Below, piece by piece: positions 59,148 to 64,000 of a stretch of DNA of 64,000 nt. Under the pieces are notes generated by a model, which saw only the letters and a program-made list of their open reading frames with translations, was not told where the DNA came from and ran no database searches. Source of the DNA: Fretibacter sp964410285. GTDB lineage: Bacteria > Pseudomonadota > Alphaproteobacteria > Caulobacterales > Maricaulaceae. The stretch covers positions 620,001 to 684,000 of the forward strand of contig CAYPFR010000001.1 in assembly GCA_964410285.1 (NCBI GenBank), read 5' to 3'. Both the position numbers and the translations under genes were made by a program. Within the stretch, counting starts at the first letter, position 1. Each line of letters starts with the position of its first letter.

Positions 59148-59546
59148 TTAGTTCAGGATCAGGCCCTCATGGGGGCTATCAAGCAAAAAGGGCGGAATAT
59201 CGACATCAAAGCGCACGCCTTCCGGGGTTTGCATGGAGTAATTGCCTAGCATCATCCCAGAGGGGGCGGAGAGCGGCGCGCCCGAGGTATAACGAAAGGT
59301 CTCGCCAGGGCGCACAACGGGCTGTTCGCCGACGACTCCAGCACCGCGCACTTGTTGCACTTGGCCGCGGCTATCAGCGATCTGCCAGAAGCGTTCGACG
59401 ACCTTTAAATCTTCGTTCGTTTGGTTTTCGATCTCGACAGTATAGGCCCAGATAAATCGTGAATCTGCAGGAGAGCTCTGGTCGTCTAGATAGTCAGGTT
59501 CTACTCGGACGATGACATCGCCAGTTCGCTGTTCATATTGGTTCAT
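59148..59546 (-). CDS. apaG: ApaG domain protein
   Basis: A 132-residue beta-sandwich protein of the ApaG family, with VRVEPDYLDDQSS near residue 15, YTVEIENQTNEDLKVVERFW near residue 40 and GEQPVVRPGETFRYTSGAPL near residue 76, then a GMMLGNYSMQTPEG loop. The family is linked to cobalt/magnesium resistance and its biochemical role remains open; the fold is fibronectin-like. ATG 59546 gives the family length; the frame extends seven codons more. In many Proteobacteria apaG is near apaH and ksgA, which are absent here. Confidence 0.9.
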   Translation of the reverse strand: MNQYEQRTGDVIVRVEPDYLDDQSSPADSRFIWAYTVEIENQTNEDLKVVERFWQIADSRGQVQQVRGAGVVGEQPVVRPGETFRYTSGAPLSAPSGMMLGNYSMQTPEGVRFDVDIPPFLLDSPHEGLILN

Positions 59547-59733
59547 GTGACTCCCACCCTTTCTCAACGCCCTGTGCGGATCACAGGCGCGCTTGCTCTC
59601 TTTCTTCTGTTGTGACGCAAGCGACCAAGCCGCGCAAGTGATTAACCCAGCGGCGGCATAATTTCCGCAGTAACTCTTGCGTCAGGCGAGCCTGCTGCCG
59701 TAGTGAAGGGGCTTAACATTGTAGGAATCGTAT

Positions 59734-60837
59734 ATGAGCGCCAAAAATGGCAAATACTCTGCAAAGAAAAGCGGGCCGCTGCCGCAGGGTATCCTACCGG
59801 AGCAGTCGATTCGCGAGCTGATCGCGCGCGGCGTCGTCTATGCCGAGCAAAAAATTGGCCATTGCGGCGGCGCGCCAGATGGGCAGCCCGCGCAAATACA
59901 GCCCGCAAGCCTTGATCTGCGGCTCGGTCATAAGGCCTACCGTTTGCGCGCGAGTTTTTTGCCCGGCCAAGGGCGGAAGGTGAGTGATGATTTCGGCGCG
60001 CTGGTCATGCATGAAATTGACCTCCACAAAGGCGCGGTTCTGGAGACCAATTGCGTCTATCTTGTGCCGCTTCAAGAGGCGCTGGCTTTGCCCAAAGGCC
60101 TTTCGGCGGCGGCCAATCCGAAAAGCTCGACGGGGCGGCTTGATGTCTTTACCCGCGTTATTACGGACGAGGGCGAGGCCTTTGACGCCGTTAAAGAGGG
60201 ATATTCAGGTCCGCTCTATGTCGAGATCGCGCCTCGAACATTTTCGATTTTGGTCCGCCCGGGGGACCGCTTGGTGCAGCTTCGGTTTCGCCGCGGTCCG
60301 CGCCGCGAGACTGGCGTACAAATTGTCAGCATTGATCTATCGGGATTGGGCGGACGAGGCGGCATTGTTGGTTACCGCGCCAAGCGCCATTCAGGCCTTG
60401 TAGATATGGCCAACGTCGGCGGTCATGCCGCCGCTAGCTATTGGGAGCCGATATATGCAGGCAATCCCGAGGCAGACCTTAAAAGCTTCGTGCTTGATCC
60501 CGATGAGTTTTATATTTTGGCCTCCAAAGAGGCGGTCATGATCCCCGAGGAGCAAGCGGCGGAAATGGCGCCCATAGCGCCCGAAATCGGCGAGTTTCGC
60601 GCGCATTACGCCGGATTTTTTGACCCCGGATTTGGCATGGCCTCTGCGGGCGGGGCAGGCTCGCGCGCCGTGCTCGAGGTGAGGGGGCGGGATGTGCCCT
60701 TTATATTGCGCGACGGGCAGCCCGTGGCCAAGCTGGTCTTTGAGGCCATGGCCGAAACGCCGGCCTCGCTTTACGGTCAAAATGGTAGCCATTACCAAGC
60801 GCAAGGCTTGCGTCTGTCCAAGCATTTCAAAGCCTAG
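59734..60837 (+). CDS. dcd: 2'-deoxycytidine 5'-triphosphate deaminase, long double-domain form
   Basis: A 367-residue protein, about twice the length of classical Dcd. It has two dUTPase/Dcd-fold units: the N-terminal one with QPASLDLRLG near residue 54 and NPKSSTGRLDVFTRVI near residue 129, the C-terminal one with EIGEFRAHYAGFFDPGFG near residue 288. This long form is usual in Alphaproteobacteria. The enzyme deaminates dCTP to dUTP for thymidylate supply. A short leader-type frame and a lipoprotein gene follow directly. The start at 59734 lies 11-14 bases after GTAGGAA. Confidence 0.9.
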   Translation: MSAKNGKYSAKKSGPLPQGILPEQSIRELIARGVVYAEQKIGHCGGAPDGQPAQIQPASLDLRLGHKAYRLRASFLPGQGRKVSDDFGALVMHEIDLHKGAVLETNCVYLVPLQEALALPKGLSAAANPKSSTGRLDVFTRVITDEGEAFDAVKEGYSGPLYVEIAPRTFSILVRPGDRLVQLRFRRGPRRETGVQIVSIDLSGLGGRGGIVGYRAKRHSGLVDMANVGGHAAASYWEPIYAGNPEADLKSFVLDPDEFYILASKEAVMIPEEQAAEMAPIAPEIGEFRAHYAGFFDPGFGMASAGGAGSRAVLEVRGRDVPFILRDGQPVAKLVFEAMAETPASLYGQNGSHYQAQGLRLSKHFKA

Positions 60838-60846
60838 GAGGCGGGG

Positions 60847-60903
60847 ATGAATGAGACCCTGATAGACATAAAAACAAGCCGCACTTTGCGGCGGGATGAT
60901 TGA
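60847..60903 (+). CDS. Possible 18-codon leader ORF before the lipoprotein gene
   Basis: AGGAGG (60836-60841) stands five bases before ATG 60847, one of the strongest ribosome sites in the window. The frame is 18 codons, MNETLIDIKTSRTLRRDD, and its TGA (60901-60903) is one base before the lipoprotein ATG at 60905. This could be a coupling ORF that delivers ribosomes to the next gene. A hairpin (CCGCA...TGCGG) lies inside it. It is unproven, and the site might equally be a chance by-product of the dcd end. Confidence 0.35.
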   Translation: MNETLIDIKTSRTLRRDD

Positions 60904-60904
60904 T

Positions 60905-61192
60905 ATGAAGATGATCTCGCTCTTGCCCCGCGCGGCCTTATTGTGTTTCATGACTGGGCTCACGGCCTGCCAAACAACACAGCCGCCTGCAGCTGTGCGC
61001 AGCGCTGCGCCTCAAAGCCTGCCTGCCCCTGCGCCGATGCCTGCGCCCGCGCCTGCTGCGCCGACACCCGCGCCGTTGCCGGCGCCTTTACCGCCCGATT
61101 ACACCTATTTGGAAGGTCATAGCTCGCGCAGCGTGCCCGTGCCTGTCGCGCCGGTCGAGATCGAGCCACTTGAGCCCGTTCGCGGGAATTAA
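60905..61192 (+). CDS. Short proline-rich lipoprotein
   Basis: A 95-residue lipoprotein: signal MKMISLLPRAALLCFMTGL, lipobox LTAC with the Cys at about residue 22. The mature chain is dominated by Pro and Ala (APAPMPAPAPAAPTPAP) and ends with a short less repetitive part, YTYLEGHSSRSVPVPV. Such chains act as extended spacers in the periplasm or near peptidoglycan. No family was recognised. The stop overlaps the end of the leftward radical SAM gene by four bases. Confidence 0.65.
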   Translation: MKMISLLPRAALLCFMTGLTACQTTQPPAAVRSAAPQSLPAPAPMPAPAPAAPTPAPLPAPLPPDYTYLEGHSSRSVPVPVAPVEIEPLEPVRGN

Positions 61193-62130
61193 GCCGAGCA
61201 GCTTGCTCCGCCTAGCACGCAAAATTTTGCGCAGTGCGGATGGTTGAGTTTCACGGGGCCGCGGCTCTCCGTTAGGGTCTTGCCGGTCTCAAATTGCGGG
61301 TCATCCCACAGCAGCGTGCAGGCAAGGACAGAGGCCTGTTTTTCGCCTTTGCGTTTAACCACCATGCGGGAGCTGGCGCACATCATGCTATCTGGGTGGA
61401 CGTCCAATATTCCCCAGCAGGCTGTGGTGATTTCCGGAACGTCGATTGTCTCGTCCATTTCAGGAAATAAAATCAGCTTAGCGGGGTCGGCCGCGTCAAT
61501 CTCCCAGCCTTGATTTTTGATCAAAGCGGCAAAGCCTTCGCGCGCATCAGCCTCCGATTCGGCAAACATTGCGCGGCCTGCAATATTCAGGTGAAAACCG
61601 TGCTCTGTGAGCCACGCCATGCCCTTGAGGGCAATGTCAAAACTGCCGACGCCGCGCTCGCCGTCATGGCCCTCGCGGGAAAAATGATCAAGGCTCACGC
61701 GCAGAGTCATTTTAGAGCCGTAGCGCGCATGCAAATCCAAAAGAGCGGCCTGAATGCGCGGGCGCATCATTGGCTTCATGGCATTGGTCAGGACAAGCAG
61801 GTCATGGCCGCGCTCTAGCGCCATCTCGCTCATTTTGATCATATGCGGATTTAGATAGGGCTCCCCGCCCGTAAAGGCGATCTCGACAGGCTTGCCGTAG
61901 AGCGTGTCAATTTCGTCAAGATAGGGGCGCATGTCATCCGCGGTGAGGTAAACAAAGTGATCGGCAGTGGGACTACTTTTAATATAGCAATTGGCGCATT
62001 CAATATTGCACAGCGAGCCGGAGTTAAACCAGAGGGTTTGCAGGTCTTTAAAATAGACAGACGCCCGCCGCTCACCTTTGGCCGTGGTGACGGGGTCCTG
62101 AAATTTTCGTGGGTCAATAATAGCGTTCAT
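61189..62130 (-). CDS. Radical SAM enzyme with extra C-terminal cysteines
   Basis: A 313-residue enzyme from ATG 62130. The SAM-cluster motif CNIECANC (C-x3-C-x2-C) is near residue 41, followed by EIAFTGGEPYLNPHM near residue 83. The C-terminal third holds further cysteines in TACWGIL, MMCASSRM, LACTLLW, PHCAKFC and ASCSA, which suggests one or two auxiliary iron-sulfur clusters. The substrate is unknown. ATG 62175 is also possible, but it lies in the first of the 22-bp repeats, while 62130 has GAGGA upstream, so 62130 is preferred. Transcription would start within or above the repeats. Confidence 0.8.
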   Translation of the reverse strand: MNAIIDPRKFQDPVTTAKGERRASVYFKDLQTLWFNSGSLCNIECANCYIKSSPTADHFVYLTADDMRPYLDEIDTLYGKPVEIAFTGGEPYLNPHMIKMSEMALERGHDLLVLTNAMKPMMRPRIQAALLDLHARYGSKMTLRVSLDHFSREGHDGERGVGSFDIALKGMAWLTEHGFHLNIAGRAMFAESEADAREGFAALIKNQGWEIDAADPAKLILFPEMDETIDVPEITTACWGILDVHPDSMMCASSRMVVKRKGEKQASVLACTLLWDDPQFETGKTLTESRGPVKLNHPHCAKFCVLGGASCSA

Positions 62131-62166
62131 GCGATCCTCATATAGAAGACCCGCCGCCTTGTCATT

Positions 62167-62245
62167 CACGTTCACGTGAAAAGCAGGGCACGTTCACGTG
62201 AAGAGCGAGGCACGTTCACGTGAGGCGTGGGACACGATGCTGTGA
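62167..62245 (-). repeat. Four 22-bp iterated direct repeats upstream of the radical SAM gene
   Basis: CACGTTCACGTGA occurs at 62167-62179, 62189-62201 and 62211-62223, and a degenerate copy, CACGATGCTGTGA, at 62233-62245. The spacing is exactly 22 bases each time, two DNA turns, so proteins on each copy would lie on the same face. The core TTCACGTGAA is palindromic. The array lies between the divergent radical SAM and lipoprotein genes and looks like a cooperative regulator-binding array. Confidence 0.8.
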
Positions 62246-62344
62246 GGCGGGCGGGGCTCGCCGGCCTATTCAGCTTGGGTTAAGCCGCGCTCGCGATTAT
62301 GCACCCGTTCCCCGCCATCTCTATGGCTAGTTTGAAGGATTATT

Positions 62345-62827
62345 ATGTCGAGTTTTGCTACCAAATCCGCTCTCTTCGCTGCGCGGCCTCTTGCGATCGC
62401 GCTTGTTTCTGCGGCGCTACTAAGCGCCTGTGCTTCCACCCCAACGCCGGATAAGCTTTTTGCCGGAATTGATGATGCGGCGCTGAAAACGCCAGTAAGC
62501 CCGACGTCCGCCCGTACGGCGACGGACCCGGTTTGCGTCAAGTTTTACGAAAATACGCGTGCCTATCTCCAAAAGGCATCCAAGCCAAGCGGCGTGGGCC
62601 AATTCTTCACTCAGGTCGGCGTCGGTGTTTTGGCGGGCGTTGCCACGCAGGGGCTGGCCTCTGGCATCGGCAGCACGGCGGGCCGCATCGCCGTAGGTTC
62701 GGCGGCCAATAGCGCGGTTTATGCCGGTAGCGGCGTGGCCCTGCGCAAGCTCTCTGAGAACAAAGCGGGAGATGCCAAAATCATCGACATGGCTAAGCAA
62801 ATCGGCTGCCCCGTTGCTGTGATTTAG
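62345..62827 (+). CDS. Glycine-rich lipoprotein of unknown function
   Basis: A 160-residue lipoprotein with the signal ending LLSAC (Cys near residue 29). Residues about 80-130 are Gly/Ala-rich with small-residue spacing (GVGVLAGVATQGLASGIGST), as in glycine-zipper membrane segments that pack helices. Cysteines lie at VCVKF and IGCPV. I do not recognise a named family. It is divergent from the radical SAM gene across the repeat array and is followed by a strong terminator at 62892. Confidence 0.65.
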   Translation: MSSFATKSALFAARPLAIALVSAALLSACASTPTPDKLFAGIDDAALKTPVSPTSARTATDPVCVKFYENTRAYLQKASKPSGVGQFFTQVGVGVLAGVATQGLASGIGSTAGRIAVGSAANSAVYAGSGVALRKLSENKAGDAKIIDMAKQIGCPVAVI

Positions 62828-62891
62828 CCCGGTCCGCCGCCGCGCAGAGCCGCAGCGGTAAGGGGGCGCTATAGATATTTGAAATTCCCAG

Positions 62892-62919
62892 AGCGCCGCA
62901 TCTTCGCGGCGCTTTTTTA
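62892..62919 (+). terminator. Rho-independent terminator
   Basis: AGCGCCGC (62892-62899) pairs with GCGGCGCT (62906-62913) around ATCTTC and is followed by TTTTTTA. It closes the lipoprotein transcript and lies just before the AT-rich tail. Confidence 0.85.
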
Positions 62920-62928
62920 TGAGGTAAA

Positions 62929-62964
62929 TTTGTCAAGGATACTGGCGATTGTATCTTTGACAAA
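62929..62964 (+). repeat. Long hairpin at the start of the AT-rich tail
   Basis: TTTGTCAAGGATAC (62929-62942) and GTATCTTTGACAAA (62951-62964) pair over all 14 positions as RNA, with a single G-U pair, around an eight-base loop. On the other strand this pair would be C-A. This asymmetry suggests a rightward RNA structure. It could equally be the end of an inserted element. The stretch 62965-63075 has no other feature. Confidence 0.6.
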
Positions 62965-63075
62965 CCCATGTGAATAGCACTGCAGAATTATACGAATGAA
63001 TTACCCCTCAATATTTCTTAGGGACTAACCAAAGTCGGTTCCCGACTATCGCAACTCCAAACTAAGGAGTTATTT

Positions 63076-63156
63076 ATGTTTGCAGAATTTATCGTAGCTG
63101 TATTAGCGGGCCTTTTCGTTCTTATCGTTTGGCACTTCATTCGAAAATTACTTTAG
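63076..63156 (+). CDS. Candidate 26-aa single-helix membrane peptide in the accessory tail
   Basis: ATG 63076 follows a perfect AAGGAG six bases away. The 26-codon product, MFAEFIVAVLAGLFVLIVW then HFIRKLL, is a single hydrophobic helix with a basic end, compatible with a type I toxin-like or regulatory membrane peptide. Its stop codon overlaps the end of the convergent small gene by four bases. An antitoxin RNA was looked for but cannot be recognised. Confidence 0.45.
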   Translation: MFAEFIVAVLAGLFVLIVWHFIRKLL

Positions 63157-63380
63157 CTAGAGTAGACATCTTGCTTTAAGAGCGGCCAAGCCTCCTCATA
63201 AGGCATAACTTCTTCATGACCTTTTTTCTTTCCACGCCAGTAAGCGTCTATGCCATCCCAGCCGTTGCCCTTGAACACATGACCGCACTCTGGGCAAACT
63301 GTCTTTTCAGTGCGGACCAACTTACCTAGCTTAGCGTCAAAAGCAGCTTCGCTTTCGTTGCACTCAAGTTTATTTGCCAT
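63153..63380 (-). CDS. Small CPxCG zinc-ribbon-like protein
   Basis: A 75-residue protein with CPECGHVF near residue 29, followed by GWDGIDAYWRGKKKGHEEVM, so a Cys/Cys half of a zinc site with His residues downstream (H34, H55) and one more Cys (C7). No family name can be given. The gene has AT-rich codon use unlike its neighbours to the left. It diverges from the DUF3800 gene across 68 bases. Such small CPxCG proteins are often found in mobile or phage-linked regions. Confidence 0.5.
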   Translation of the reverse strand: MANKLECNESEAAFDAKLGKLVRTEKTVCPECGHVFKGNGWDGIDAYWRGKKKGHEEVMPYEEAWPLLKQDVYSS

Positions 63381-63448
63381 GCCATCGACTTAAACTTGTC
63401 GATTTGAGACTCCACTTTTGCGTTCGCTTTAGTCATATTACTCGTCTT

Positions 63449-64000
63449 ATGGTTGATTTGGATTACGATTACATAGCATACATAGATGAAGCTGGCGACC
63501 CTGGTTTGCGGAAGGTGAAACCCTTAGACGAAAACGGCTCTAGTGAGTGGCTTGTACTTTCTGCGGTTTTAGTCGATGCGAGAAATGAGGCTGAAGTTGA
63601 TACATGGGGACATGAGTTTGTGAAGCTATGTGGCAGCCACCAAAACAAAGAAATCCACTTCCGAAAATTACCCGAAAATAAGCAGATAATAGCCTGTCAG
63701 CACTTGGCAACTAAGCCTGTGAGAGCCTTTGCGCTTTGCTCAAACAAGAAGAACATGAAGAGTTGGGTAAACCCATACGCAAGCGCGGTGAACGTGACAT
63801 TAGCAGGAAAAAAGCCAACTTATTGTTGGTTTTACTATTGGTTATCTCGCATCCTATTAGAAAAAGTCACCGACTACGTTTATCGCCGATCAATGAAAGA
63901 CTTGGGGCGAGCTGGGCGATTGAAGATAATTTTCAGCGAGCGCGGAGGCATAAGATACGACGAGCTAGAAGAATATTATCGGTTATTAAATTGGCACGAC
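63449..64000 (+). CDS. DUF3800 domain-containing protein (partial, C-terminus cut off)
   Basis: From ATG 63449 the frame is open to the window end, giving 184 codons. It begins MVDLDYDYIAYIDEAGDPGL, with the YIDEAGDPG motif that marks DUF3800 proteins, and continues with KEIHFRKLPENK near residue 74. DUF3800 members are common in mobile and defence-rich regions; a nuclease-like role has been proposed but I cannot confirm it. The gene is AT-richer than the rest of the window, consistent with transfer. What follows beyond 64000 would decide the context. Confidence 0.75.
   Translation, partial: MVDLDYDYIAYIDEAGDPGLRKVKPLDENGSSEWLVLSAVLVDARNEAEVDTWGHEFVKLCGSHQNKEIHFRKLPENKQIIACQHLATKPVRAFALCSNKKNMKSWVNPYASAVNVTLAGKKPTYCWFYYWLSRILLEKVTDYVYRRSMKDLGRAGRLKIIFSERGGIRYDELEEYYRLLNWHD

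Noticed and set aside
62167..62245. CRISPR array from the 13-base repeats
   Set aside because: The spacers would be only nine bases and similar to each other, and there are no cas genes; the exact 22-base phase fits protein-binding repeats.
1..64000. tRNA, rRNA, IS elements or transposases
   Set aside because: No cloverleaf with a TTCGA-type T-loop and CCA end, no rRNA-like stretch and no transposase-like protein was seen. A tRNAscan and IS search would be the formal test.

Overview
The window looks like a chromosomal segment of an alphaproteobacterium, probably a marine, aerobic, heterotrophic one (Hyphomonadaceae/Maricaulales-like; this placement is inference from gene content and protein style, not from a marker search). 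Pointers are a complete Entner-Doudoroff (ED) gene set, GatCAB, the long double-domain dCTP deaminase, a MoxR/DUF58/DUF4159 operon, KdsD for LPS Kdo, and an AlkB-type alkane hydroxylase. The sequence is GC-rich up to about 62.9 kb and then becomes visibly AT-richer. No rRNA, tRNA, IS element or CRISPR array was found.

Layout. 1-1025: cut-off membrane protein and an acyltransferase, leftward. 1260-5212: gatC, gatA, a nitroreductase, gatB. 5286-5925: three overlapping tiny membrane-protein genes. 5955-14130: a sugar catabolism block with an MFS sugar porter, a LacI-family regulator and zwf-pgl-edd-glk. 14150-20074: ABC exporter, recQ, queC-queE. 20206-22100: unrecognised secreted proteins, one with 11-residue repeats. 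22188-29043: leftward moxR operon. 29127-33785: DUF1285, CoA-type Nudix, Tat-lipoprotein deacetylase, CCA enzyme, gpmA and a lone RibD deaminase domain. 33802-37635: leftward thioesterase, GDPD, M24 peptidase and MBL-fold hydrolase. 37.7-37.9 kb: probable small RNA. 37983-40946: gluconate operon (lactonase lipoprotein, GntP, GntK). 41095-43839: metK and ahcY. 44072-52490: DUF2200, a glycosyltransferase with a broken start, kdsD, phosphohexomutase, pgi, CIA30, hisS. 52574-54176: ArsR regulator overlapping alkB. 54353-62827: DUF3179, rimM, suhB, efp, GNAT, apaG, dcd, a radical SAM enzyme behind four 22-bp iterated repeats, and lipoproteins. 62929-64000: an AT-rich accessory tail with a long hairpin, a 26-aa membrane peptide, a CPxCG protein and a DUF3800 gene that runs off the end.

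How it works together. Glucose would enter by the sugar porter, be phosphorylated by Glk and run through Zwf, Pgl and Edd; gluconolactone or gluconate would enter by the exported lactonase, GntP and GntK and meet the same route at 6-phosphogluconate. Four near-identical palindromes built on TGACAGCGCTGTCA lie before the porter, the LacI gene, zwf and the gluconate operon, so one local LacI regulator probably controls all four. Pgi, phosphohexomutase and KdsD link sugar phosphates to envelope sugars. The KDPG aldolase gene is not in the window.

The least explained elements are the 22-bp repeats before the radical SAM gene, the CU-rich small RNA candidate, the three coupled two-helix proteins, the ArsR-alkB pair, the RecQ loop substitutions, and the accessory tail.
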